Shown here one piece after another: positions 1 to 5,233 of a stretch of 5,464 nucleotides of DNA. The stretch spans positions 1 through 5,464 of the forward strand of contig DBFNRV010000127.1 in the NCBI GenBank assembly GCA_048421225.1, in the 5' to 3' direction. Source of the DNA: UMGS946 sp048421225 (lineage in GTDB: Bacteria > Bacillota > Clostridia > Christensenellales > CAG-138). Under the pieces are notes generated by a model. The model was not told where the DNA came from, made no database searches, and saw nothing but the letters and a program-made list of their open reading frames with translations. The position numbers and the translations under genes are program-made. Position 1 is the first letter of the stretch; each line of letters starts with the position of its first letter.

Positions 1-11
1 TTTATAAGGCA

Positions 12-40
12 TTGACATATTACTTATAACCTGCTAAAAT
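12..40 (+). promoter_or_regulatory. Sigma-A-type promoter of the tRNA operon
   Basis: A perfect -35 box TTGACA (12-17) is followed after exactly 17 nt by TAAAAT (35-40), one base from the consensus -10 box. It points into the tRNA cluster that starts at 104, so transcription should begin near 47 and leave a short 5' leader of about 55 nt for removal during tRNA processing. No other gene lies between the boxes and the first tRNA. The near-consensus strength fits a stable-RNA promoter. Confidence 0.85.
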
Positions 41-103
41 TATCTACTGTCGGCGGGTGAAAGATAGATGCTTGCACCGAGTGGAATGCCCATGACGAGA
101 TAT

Positions 104-180
<77 letters not shown>

Positions 181-186
181 GCTTAT

Positions 187-264
187 GGTGGGTATAGTTC
201 AGATGGTTAGAGCGCCAGATTGTGGCTCTGGAGGTCGTGGGTTCGAATCCCACTACCCACCCCA
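187..264 (+). tRNA. tRNA-His(GTG)
   Basis: The acceptor GTGGGTA (188-194) pairs with TACCCAC (254-260). Anticodon stem CCAGA/TCTGG encloses loop TTGTGGC with anticodon GTG at 222-224. The start is set at 187 to include the extra G at position -1, which faces discriminator C (261). This G-1:C73 pair is the identity element of bacterial tRNA-His and confirms the call independently of the anticodon. CCA is encoded at 262-264. It lies 6 nt after tRNA-Arg. Confidence 0.97.
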
Positions 265-287
265 TTTACCTATGGAGCTAAGCGCAT

Positions 288-362
288 TGGGGTGTCGCCA
301 AGCGGTAAGGCACGGGACTTTGACTCCCGCACTCGTAGGTTCAAATCCTGCCACCCCAGCCA
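288..362 (+). tRNA. tRNA-Gln(TTG)
   Basis: The acceptor TGGGGTG pairs with CACCCCA (352-358). The weak T1-A72 pair at the top is typical of glutamine tRNAs. Anticodon stem CGGGA/TCCCG encloses loop CTTTGAC with anticodon TTG at 320-322. The T-arm GTAGG/CCTGC carries TTCAAAT. The discriminator is G and CCA is encoded at 360-362. It is 23 nt after tRNA-His and 6 nt before tRNA-Lys. Confidence 0.97.
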
Positions 363-368
363 GAATTT

Positions 369-444
369 GACCCGTTAGCTCAGTTGGTAGAGCATTTGAC
401 TTTTAATCAAAGGGTCCGGAGTTCGAGCCTCCGACGGGTCACCA
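369..444 (+). tRNA. tRNA-Lys(TTT)
   Basis: The acceptor GACCCGT pairs with ACGGGTC (434-440). Anticodon stem TTTGA/TCAAA encloses loop CTTTTAA with anticodon TTT at 402-404. T-arm CGGAG/CTCCG carries TTCGAGC. The discriminator is A and CCA is encoded at 442-444. It is the last gene of the cluster and is followed directly by a run of five T. The 3' ends of tRNA genes are common integration sites, but no second copy of this end and no integrase is visible in the window. Confidence 0.97.
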
Positions 445-519
445 TTTTTCTGGCGCCGGGAGGGGTTTTGTTTTTAATTTATAAGGGCAGCTCTACGAAC
501 CAGATATTAAAACAGAAAT

Positions 520-828
520 TCAGGTAATTATAAACGCTACGTCTAAACCTTTGATTACTACTTTTATAAGATGTCTTTTAAATTCTATTTGATCCGCAAT
601 CGGCTGGCCAAAATTCGTAGGCCTTGGAGTCATCCGATTTATTATCAGCTCATAATTTACAAAGAATAATACGCTTAAAAAAGCGCAAGCCCTAAAACCA
701 ACATCCAATCCGCCATTGTAAAATTGGTGATGATGGAGAATAGCAATTTGGCTATATTCATTATCAGAAGCAACACCATAGAAATTTATTCCGCCTGAAT
801 GAATTTTATAATTAAGCCTAGGATTTAC
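520..828 (-). pseudogene. 5'-truncated reading frame, possible remnant of a surface-protein C-terminus
   Basis: Reading leftwards, the frame is open for 102 codons from just after a stop at 829-831 to a TGA at 520-522, unusually long for AT-rich DNA. There is no ATG or ribosome site near its beginning. A TTG at 706-708 is the only start-like codon and lies inside the protein-like part. The first ~50 residues look like real protein, with segments such as INFYGVASDNEYSQ and FYNGGLDVGFRACAF. The GFR-type ending loosely resembles the C-terminal end of FGE-sulfatase/C-type-lectin-fold or DUF6273-like domains, but this rests on memory of motifs, not a search. The last ~65 residues look less protein-like and may be out-of-frame read-through. 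I infer a gene end that lost its 5' part; a chance open frame is the alternative. Confidence 0.35.
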
Positions 829-962
829 TTACAAGGCAAATCTGTCCGAAGGGACGAGTGGCTTACGGGCGATTGTCCGGCCTTATAATTTCGTATGTAC
901 TAAAAAACATAAAGTTTTAAAGTATTTTTGATACTGTCAAATTTCGTCAAAACAAGTGCTAA

Positions 963-972
963 TCCGCGCGGA
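963..972. repeat. Perfect GC-rich palindrome upstream of promoter
   Basis: TCCGCGCGGA is a perfect 10-nt inverted repeat in an otherwise AT-rich region. It ends 8 nt before the -35 box of the following gene. Position and symmetry suit a binding site for a dimeric regulator acting on the SpoIID-like gene and its downstream lipoproteins. No second copy is seen elsewhere in the window, so this is only a candidate operator. Confidence 0.3.
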
Positions 973-979
973 ATTTGAA

Positions 980-1008
980 TTACAATTATATACAAAAAAT
1001 GATATACT
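980..1008 (+). promoter_or_regulatory. Promoter of the SpoIID-like gene and first lipoprotein genes
   Basis: TTACAA (980-985) and TATACT (1003-1008) are separated by 17 nt, a good vegetative-sigma pair with two mismatches in the -35 box and one in the -10 box. Transcription would start near 1015. That lies inside an in-frame upward extension of the reading frame to an ATG at 975, which argues that the extension is not translated and that the ATG at 1044 is the real start. No further promoter is obvious before copies 1 and 2 of the lipoprotein genes, so they probably depend on this one. Confidence 0.65.
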
Positions 1009-1043
1009 TAACTTGTAGTAACGTCATAACAGGAGGTATTACA

Positions 1044-2396
1044 ATGAAAAAAGTTATATCTGTAACACTGATCCTCGTATTTTTAACCGTTGGGCTAACC
1101 CCTTTAGCTCATGCCGTGGAAAGCAGGATAGATGCCGCAGACGATAAGGAATTCATTTGCGAGTATCTAAAAACCATTAATGAAAAGGATTATGAGGCAT
1201 ACATTAATATGCTGGGAGGTGAGTTCAAGTCCGTCATGGAACCGGTTCTGTCATCGTTAATTGACGATAAAATGGGGGTTGGGGCTATAAAGTCAATAGA
1301 ACTTAGAACCTTTGAAGTTATGGCCGACCTGTCCGAAACGGAGTACTCAGAGATAGAGGAACTCCAACCGTCATATATGAACAGTACACGCCATAGGCTA
1401 AAAAATTATCTGATAAAATGCGAGATGGAAGTTTATCAGGACAATGCTTATTACTTTAATGGCGTTAACTATTTAAGCATAACCTGCGGAACCATTGATG
1501 GCGTTAAAAAGATACTGGATAACAGGCTGCCGCTGCCCGATGTTGTAGCTGAGTACGAGAATGACAGGTCGCTTGTAAAGGATTACTTCAATATTAGGTT
1601 TTCAGAGGAACGCGGAGGTTTCTATATATCTGACAGATTCAGCGAAGAATTTAAGGAAGTTGCTAATTATAGCGGTACTATGCCTACATCAATTAACGTG
1701 CTGCGTGTGACGAAAAACAGAGTTGACAATGTGAATTTCAAACAGTATTGCCGTGTTGTTATGGCTTGCGAAGAGGGGTATGAAAACAGGCAGACAGACT
1801 ATAAGAAAGCGTTTGCAATAGCAATTAAGCATTTTGGCTGGTTTAGATATTTAAAACCAAGACCTGATCCCGCCTATCACATTAGAGACGATAATCACGA
1901 CCAAGTATACAACCCTGAGCTTCGCAGCCCATCTAGCTATCCAACGTGTGACAGTGCAATGCTTTCAACGTGGAATACTATAATGGTAAATTCAGACAAG
2001 CAATTATTTAAGCCATTTTATTACAACGAAGGGCCTGATGCTGACCTTGGAACCACACAATATCAAGGCACAATGTATGAATATGAAGTTTGGAAGTCAT
2101 TGGTTCCAAAGGGAATGAACTATATAAATGTGCTTAAATACTATTATAGCAACTGCAAGGGGACATCAACCGGCCAGATAAGGGTTTGCAGTAACCATAC
2201 GGGAAGTTATACTAATATAACCGCAACAACACACAAGGTTAACGGCTGTACTACATGTAAGGTTAATATAGTGGAAAGCCATAGCTTTAGATTGCAGGGA
2301 AATAATCAGATCTGTACAAAATGCGGACATTCCGTTACTGTGATGGAAATACAACCCCCCATATTTGTGCGAAACGCTTTAATTGTACAAAAATGA
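1044..2396 (+). CDS. Secreted SpoIID/LytB-domain protein with Cys/His-rich C-terminus
   Basis: The product is 450 residues. The start at 1044 is preferred because AGGAGG (1031-1036) lies 7 nt upstream and the protein then begins with a clear signal peptide (MKK, hydrophobic core, likely cleavage after AHA at residue 24). Residues ~34-110 form an unrecognised N-terminal region. Residues ~215-370 resemble the SpoIID/LytB domain: an INVLRV strand, FKQYCRVVMACEEG near 232-245, KKAFAIAIKHFGWFRYL (the ALKAQAVAARTY-like helix), HDQVYNP at 285-291, and the terminal NVLKYYYSN near 362-370. E243/E244 could match the catalytic glutamate of SpoIID, but I could not align it. SpoIID proper is a sporulation lytic transglycosylase acting on peptidoglycan; this protein is only a family relative. 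The tail has C382, H385, H397, C402-x2-C405, H413 and C424-x2-C427, a zinc-ribbon-like pattern. A wall-associated role is inferred. Copy 1 of the lipoprotein genes follows after 17 nt. Confidence 0.8.
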   Translation: MKKVISVTLILVFLTVGLTPLAHAVESRIDAADDKEFICEYLKTINEKDYEAYINMLGGEFKSVMEPVLSSLIDDKMGVGAIKSIELRTFEVMADLSETEYSEIEELQPSYMNSTRHRLKNYLIKCEMEVYQDNAYYFNGVNYLSITCGTIDGVKKILDNRLPLPDVVAEYENDRSLVKDYFNIRFSEERGGFYISDRFSEEFKEVANYSGTMPTSINVLRVTKNRVDNVNFKQYCRVVMACEEGYENRQTDYKKAFAIAIKHFGWFRYLKPRPDPAYHIRDDNHDQVYNPELRSPSSYPTCDSAMLSTWNTIMVNSDKQLFKPFYYNEGPDADLGTTQYQGTMYEYEVWKSLVPKGMNYINVLKYYYSNCKGTSTGQIRVCSNHTGSYTNITATTHKVNGCTTCKVNIVESHSFRLQGNNQICTKCGHSVTVMEIQPPIFVRNALIVQK

Positions 2397-2413
2397 TTTA
2401 AGGAGCGAAATAA

Positions 2414-2607
2414 ATGAAAAAAACGTTGATAGCTATTGTTATGCTATGTATGGCTTTTATTCTGGGCTGTACAAGCGACGCGATAAATCCTACAGGTGAA
2501 CCGATGGAAGGCCCTGCCAGTCCAACGGTAAACGCCGCAACTCCGTCGCCAACAGTAAATCTTGGGGGCGGGCCTACCCCTGCGCCAAGCGTTAGATTCT
2601 GTGACGA
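2414..2607 (+). repeat. Conserved 194-nt leader/linker module (also 3225-3418 and 5234-5427)
   Basis: Three of the four lipoprotein genes share this 194-nt stretch with no length change. About nine differences separate copies 1 and 2, and about five separate copies 2 and 4. Its last ~45 nt, from CTTGGGGGCGGG to TGTGACGA, are identical in all three, including silent positions. Similarity between copies 1 and 2 falls abruptly after it. Copy 3 shares only the first ~70 nt. The pattern points to recombination or gene conversion within the 5' part rather than protein-level selection alone. Confidence 0.8.
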
Positions 2608-3184
2608 ACCCGCCGAATACTTAAGGTTGGAACAGTTTTTACGTAACTTTGATTTTGGCGATGCGGAAAGGCTTGAATTATATCCAAAAAGGCTAAATGA
2701 TGGTTTATTACGAGCATCTTATTATGATAAACCAGTTGAAGACGCTCTGGTTCTTTTATGTGAAACATCCGATTTAGAGTATTCAGATATAATTTTGCCT
2801 GGAAGCATAGACCACTATACCGGTCTTCATGTTATTAATTTAAGGCAACTTGAAGTAAATCCTAAATACGATTCTAAGTCAAATAATGATGAACCCTATT
2901 ATCTTATAAATAATATTGAAAGATTCGTCTACACGAATCAGACAGTAATTCTTTTAAATGGCTATGGAATTACAGAAGCATCCTATCCCGTACTTTCTCC
3001 GTGGTTGCCATTTTCTTTGAATGATTATATAATGTATGATATTGATCGTAATATAGAAGGAAAGAAAGTGGAGGGCATATCATATTGCATTTACAGGATA
3101 TTTTACTGCGAAAACGAGATATTATCGTTAGAGCAACTTTATGATATTGATGCTGACGGACGGAGCTGGGGATATAAAGAGTAG
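2414..3184 (+). CDS. Tandem lipoprotein, copy 1
   Basis: The product is 256 residues. AAGGAG (2400-2405) lies 8 nt before the ATG. The N-terminus MKKTLIAIVMLCMAFILGC is a lipoprotein signal with a lipobox-like ILGC; Cys19 would be lipid-modified, anchoring the protein outside the cell membrane. Residues ~24-62 are a Pro/Thr/Gly-rich low-complexity linker that spans the wall zone. Residues ~67-256 form a domain I do not recognise. Features shared with copies 2 and 3 include FGD (81-83), LLC with C116, PYYL (161-164), GYGIT (183-187), SYPVL, YDIDRNIEG (208-216) and YCENEI with C232. This copy is the most divergent: its domain differs more from copies 2 and 3 than they do from each other. It ends GYKE rather than DWEYKK, and no hairpin follows. 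It is probably cotranscribed with the SpoIID-like gene and copy 2. The function is unknown. Confidence 0.85.
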   Translation: MKKTLIAIVMLCMAFILGCTSDAINPTGEPMEGPASPTVNAATPSPTVNLGGGPTPAPSVRFCDEPAEYLRLEQFLRNFDFGDAERLELYPKRLNDGLLRASYYDKPVEDALVLLCETSDLEYSDIILPGSIDHYTGLHVINLRQLEVNPKYDSKSNNDEPYYLINNIERFVYTNQTVILLNGYGITEASYPVLSPWLPFSLNDYIMYDIDRNIEGKKVEGISYCIYRIFYCENEILSLEQLYDIDADGRSWGYKE

Positions 3185-3224
3185 AGTGACTTTAAAGCAA
3201 ATAGAATTATTAAGAGGTGAAGAA

Positions 3225-3995
3225 ATGAAAAAAACGTTGATAGCTATTGTTATACTATGTATGGCTTTTATTCTGGGCTGTACAAGCGACGCGATAAATC
3301 CTACGGTTGAACCAACGGAAGGTCCTGCCAGTCCAACGGTAAACGCCACAACTCCATCGCCAACAGTAAGTCTTGGGGGCGGGCCTACCCCTGCGCCAAG
3401 CGTTAGATTCTGTGACGAGCCTGAGGAATATTTAATATTAGAGGAGTTTTTAAGAAGTCTCGGTTTTGGTGATGATCAGAGGTTAGAGCTTTATCCCTCC
3501 AGGCTTAAAAATGGATTATGGCGCGCTTCGTTTTATAATAAACCAATAAAAAATGCTCGGGTTTTGTTATGCGTAACAGATGATATGGATTATCCGGAGT
3601 TTTCTATTCCTGGCCGGGAATTTAGAGTCGGTCAAAACGCAATAAAGGTTAAATTCGCCGATATTAATCCCGAATATGATTTAGCGGATAATAAAGATGT
3701 GCCTTATTATTTAGTTGATAAAGAGGCAACGAAGATGGTCTATTCTGATGTAACTATTATTATGCTTAATGGATTTGGTATAACAGATTTTTCATATCCT
3801 ATACTAACGCCACGCCTGCCAGGAGCGTTAAACAACTATGTGAAATACGATTACGAACGTAAAATAGAGGGTGAAGAAGAGACATACGAAGCGCATAGTC
3901 TGTATGAAATATATTACTGTGAAGATGAGATAGTATGGATAGAACAGGTTAGGGACATAGGCATAAGGGGCAAGGATTGGGAATATAAGAAATAG
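3225..3995 (+). CDS. Tandem lipoprotein, copy 2
   Basis: The product is 256 residues. The ATG at 3225 is chosen over an in-frame codon at 3141 that lies inside copy 1, because GAGGTG (3214-3219) is correctly spaced and the protein then starts with the family signal peptide; lipobox ILGC ends at Cys19. The first ~194 nt are about 95% identical to copy 1, including many silent positions, ending at the RFCDE codons; the domain beyond differs strongly. Domain features include FGDD, PSRLKNGLWR (91-100), LLC with C116, NPEY, PYYLV, GFGIT (183-187), SYPIL, HSLYEIYYCEDEI (224-236), EQ and DWEYKK at the end. Conserved C116 and C232 could form a disulfide in the exported domain (inference). The 40-nt gap from copy 1 has no promoter or terminator, so cotranscription is likely. 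A hairpin follows at 4011. The function is unknown. Confidence 0.85.
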   Translation: MKKTLIAIVILCMAFILGCTSDAINPTVEPTEGPASPTVNATTPSPTVSLGGGPTPAPSVRFCDEPEEYLILEEFLRSLGFGDDQRLELYPSRLKNGLWRASFYNKPIKNARVLLCVTDDMDYPEFSIPGREFRVGQNAIKVKFADINPEYDLADNKDVPYYLVDKEATKMVYSDVTIIMLNGFGITDFSYPILTPRLPGALNNYVKYDYERKIEGEEETYEAHSLYEIYYCEDEIVWIEQVRDIGIRGKDWEYKK

Positions 3996-4010
3996 GCCGT
4001 TGAACTGCAG

Positions 4011-4046
4011 AGGGCGTTAGGGTCATTTAAATGTCCTCAACGCCCT
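4011..4046 (+). terminator. Long hairpin after copy 2, probable transcription terminator
   Basis: AGGGCGTT (4011-4018) pairs with AACGCCCT (4039-4046). After an A/C mismatch the stem continues with GGG against CCT and then CATTT/AAATG toward the tip. The whole 36-nt element is nearly palindromic and begins 15 nt after the stop codon of copy 2. The tail is AT-rich but has no continuous T-run, so it is not a textbook intrinsic terminator and might instead stabilise the 3' end of the mRNA. The element recurs at 5007-5042. Confidence 0.55.
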
Positions 4047-4068
4047 ATATAAATATCTATTTATATAG
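4045..4068. repeat. AT-rich perfect inverted repeat downstream of hairpin
   Basis: CTATATAAATA (4045-4055) and TATTTATATAG (4058-4068) are exact inverted copies separated by TC. The repeat abuts the GC-rich hairpin and ends immediately before the -35 box at 4069. In the next unit it is partly degraded to 8-nt arms (5044-5051 and 5054-5061). It may extend the terminator or act as a regulatory site for the promoter. The sequence alone does not decide. Confidence 0.5.
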
Positions 4069-4097
4069 TTGAAATTGAATTTAATTATGTATAAAAT
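4069..4097 (+). promoter_or_regulatory. Promoter of lipoprotein copy 3
   Basis: TTGAAA (4069-4074) and TAAAAT (4092-4097) are separated by exactly 17 nt, each one base from consensus. The promoter lies after the hairpin and upstream of copy 3, which would make copy 3 an independent transcription unit with a 5' leader of about 130 nt. That leader is largely the dead tail of the SpoIID-like gene. The same pair occurs in the next unit at 5068-5096. Confidence 0.7.
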
Positions 4098-4102
4098 AAC
4101 TT

Positions 4103-4218
4103 GAAAGCCATTGCTTTTGGAAAATGAGCAGGTCTATACAAAATGCGGACATTCCGTTACTGTGATGGAAATACAACCTCCCATATTTGTGCGAAACGCT
4201 TTAATTGTACAAAAATGA
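4103..4218 (+). pseudogene. Duplicated 3' fragment of the SpoIID-like gene (unit A)
   Basis: From GAAAGCCAT (4103-4111) to the TGA at 4216-4218 the sequence matches the last ~120 nt of the SpoIID-like gene (2274-2396). Similarity continues unbroken through the ribosome site into the lipoprotein ATG. From the TGCGGA codons (4144) to the ATG, only three substitutions are apparent in about 90 nt. A 7-nt net deletion near the beginning shifts the frame, and a stop at 4102-4104 closes the upstream side, so no protein is expected. The end codons (VTVMEI...ALIVQK) remain readable. It is debris carried along when the lipoprotein unit was duplicated, now acting as 5' leader. Confidence 0.85.
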
Positions 4219-4235
4219 TTTAAGGAGTGAAAGAA

Positions 4236-4991
4236 ATGAAGAAAACGTTGATAGCTATTGTTATGCTATGTATGGCTTTTATTCTGGGCTGTACAAGCGA
4301 CGCCACAAATCCTGCTACTGAACCGACAGATGTTGTCACAAACATCACAACACCATCCGCTACTTCCAAAATTAATCATAGTGATGAACAGTCGCCAATA
4401 CCCACTGTAGAGGAAGCGTACACAAAATTGGAACAGTTCTTACGCGATCTTGGCTTTGGAGATGACGAACAGCTTGAACCGTCCCCTTCCAGGTTAAAAA
4501 ATGGTCTTTGGAGAACATCATTTTATGATACACCGGTTAAGAGGGGGCTTGTGATGTTATGTAAAACAGAAAATATGGCGTATCCGGAAAGCACAATCCC
4601 AAACGGCGGGGAATATCGCTTAGGCACATATGCAATAAATGTGAGATTCGTAGACGTCAATCCGGAATATTATAATCCTGAAACTAATGCTGACGCCCCA
4701 TATTATCTGGTTCACACCGAAGAAACCAGTATGATATATTCAGACGCAACTGTTATCCTTCTTGACGGATTTGGCATAACTAATACATCTTATCCGGTGC
4801 TAACTCCGACTCTGTCGTGGGAGTTAAACAACTATATAAAATATGATTATGATCGAGTTATAGAGGGTGAAAAGGAATCTGGTCAACCACATAGTCTATA
4901 TGAAATATACTATTGCGAAAATGAAATAGTTTGGATTGAGCAGCTAAACGATTTAGGAGTCAAAGGCAAGGATTGGGAATATAAGAAATAG
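4236..4991 (+). CDS. Tandem lipoprotein, copy 3
   Basis: The product is 251 residues. The ATG at 4236 is used; a GTG at 4227 overlaps the AAGGAG ribosome site (4222-4227), which is spaced 8 nt from the ATG. The signal peptide and ILGC lipobox (Cys19) match the other copies. The linker does not: after ~70 nt this gene departs from the shared leader, and the linker is shorter and Ser/Thr/Asn-rich, lacking the GGGPTPAP and RFCDE segments. The C-terminal domain is closest to copy 2: LGFGDD, PSRLKNGLWR (84-93), LC with C109, NPEY, PYYLV, GFGIT (178-182), SYPVLTP, KYDYDRVIEGE, HSLYEIYYCENEIVWIEQ with C227, and GKDWEYKK at the end. It has its own upstream promoter and is followed by a hairpin, so it is probably expressed alone. 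The function is unknown. Confidence 0.85.
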   Translation: MKKTLIAIVMLCMAFILGCTSDATNPATEPTDVVTNITTPSATSKINHSDEQSPIPTVEEAYTKLEQFLRDLGFGDDEQLEPSPSRLKNGLWRTSFYDTPVKRGLVMLCKTENMAYPESTIPNGGEYRLGTYAINVRFVDVNPEYYNPETNADAPYYLVHTEETSMIYSDATVILLDGFGITNTSYPVLTPTLSWELNNYIKYDYDRVIEGEKESGQPHSLYEIYYCENEIVWIEQLNDLGVKGKDWEYKK

Positions 4992-5006
4992 GCCGTTGAA
5001 CTGCAA

Positions 5007-5042
5007 AGGGCGTTAAGGTCATTTAAATGTCCTCAACGCCCT
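5007..5042 (+). terminator. Long hairpin after copy 3, probable transcription terminator
   Basis: This is the second copy of the 36-nt near-palindrome. AGGGCGTT (5007-5014) pairs with AACGCCCT (5035-5042), again with an inner AGG/CCT and CATTT/AAATG stem. Compared with 4011-4046, one base in the inner stem changes G to A opposite T, turning a G-T pair into A-T. Pairing is therefore kept or improved, which supports a functional stem. It begins 15 nt after the stop of copy 3 and lacks a continuous T-run. Confidence 0.55.
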
Positions 5043-5067
5043 ATATAAATATCTATTTATAAAATTG

Positions 5068-5096
5068 TTGAAATTGAATTTAATTATGTATAAAAT
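5068..5096 (+). promoter_or_regulatory. Promoter of lipoprotein copy 4
   Basis: TTGAAA (5068-5073) and TAAAAT (5091-5096) are 17 nt apart, identical in sequence and spacing to the promoter at 4069. The upstream flank differs by a small insertion of 3 nt net and loss of part of the AT palindrome, while the promoter itself is unchanged. It should give copy 4 its own transcript. Confidence 0.7.
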
Positions 5097-5101
5097 AACT
5101 T

Positions 5102-5216
5102 GAAAGCCATTAATTTTGGAAAATGAGCAGGTCTATACAAAATGCGGACATTCCGTTACTGTGATGGAAATACACCCCCCATATTTGTGCGAAACGCTTT
5201 AATTGTACAAAAATGA
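5102..5216 (+). pseudogene. Duplicated 3' fragment of the SpoIID-like gene (unit B)
   Basis: This is a second dead copy of the SpoIID-like gene end, from GAAAGCCAT (5102-5110) to the TGA at 5214-5216. It shares the 7-nt deletion of unit A and has an additional single-base loss (ACAACC to ACACC near 5172-5176), so its frame is broken twice. The shared deletion shows that units A and B derive from each other and not independently from the parent gene. It forms the 5' leader of copy 4. Confidence 0.85.
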
Positions 5217-5233
5217 TTTAAGGAGTGAAAGAA

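Larger units (their letters stand above)
445..979. other. Gene-free spacer with decayed coding remnant
   Basis: No intact gene is visible in this stretch of about 535 nt. Directly after the tRNA operon come a GGCGCC palindrome (452-457) and a T-rich run (466-475), but no proper stem-loop precedes the T-run, so a terminator is not convincing. The minus strand holds the remnant listed at 520-828. A GC-richer patch near 841-890 can form a small hairpin, GTCC-GAAG-GGAC (844-855). AGTAT (921-925) and ATACT (931-935) form a weak AT-rich hairpin. The last part contains the palindrome at 963-972 and leads into the next promoter. Confidence 0.6.
3996..4991 (+). repeat. Tandem ~1-kb duplication unit A (complete)
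   Basis: This unit runs from just after the stop of copy 2 to the stop of copy 3. It contains hairpin, AT palindrome, promoter, SpoIID-gene tail, ribosome site and lipoprotein gene. The same order restarts at 4992: the hairpins are 996 nt apart, the promoters 999 nt and the lipoprotein ATGs 998 nt. Intergenic parts are nearly identical between units, while the lipoprotein genes themselves differ. No transposase, terminal inverted repeats or target-site duplication is seen, so this is tandem duplication rather than an insertion sequence. Confidence 0.8.

Noticed and set aside
369..444. tRNA-Lys 3' end as attachment site of an integrated element
   Set aside because: No repeated tRNA end and no recombinase gene occur in the window, so integration cannot be supported.
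445..480. Possible intrinsic terminator after tRNA-Lys (GGCGCC palindrome followed by T-rich run)
   Set aside because: The palindrome leaves no loop, and no stable stem of adequate length directly precedes the T-run. I cannot support a terminator here.
975..1043. Longer start for the SpoIID-like protein at ATG 975
   Set aside because: The predicted promoter (980-1008) lies inside this extension. There is no ribosome site before 975, and the signal peptide begins properly at 1044 behind AGGAGG.
3141..3224. Upstream in-frame start for lipoprotein copy 2
   Set aside because: It overlaps the coding end of copy 1 in another frame and would bury the signal peptide. The ATG at 3225 has a ribosome site and matches the other copies.
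2166..3349. Short minus-strand open frames opposite the SpoIID-like and lipoprotein genes
   Set aside because: They are shadows of well-supported plus-strand genes, without ribosome sites or recognisable proteins.
3996..4991. Insertion sequence or other transposon as explanation for the ~1-kb repeats
   Set aside because: There is no transposase or integrase, no terminal inverted repeats at the unit edges and no target duplication. The repeats are strictly tandem and carry a host-gene tail.
4011..5096. CRISPR-like array
   Set aside because: The repeated elements recur about 1 kb apart with genes between them and do not form short repeats with regular spacers.
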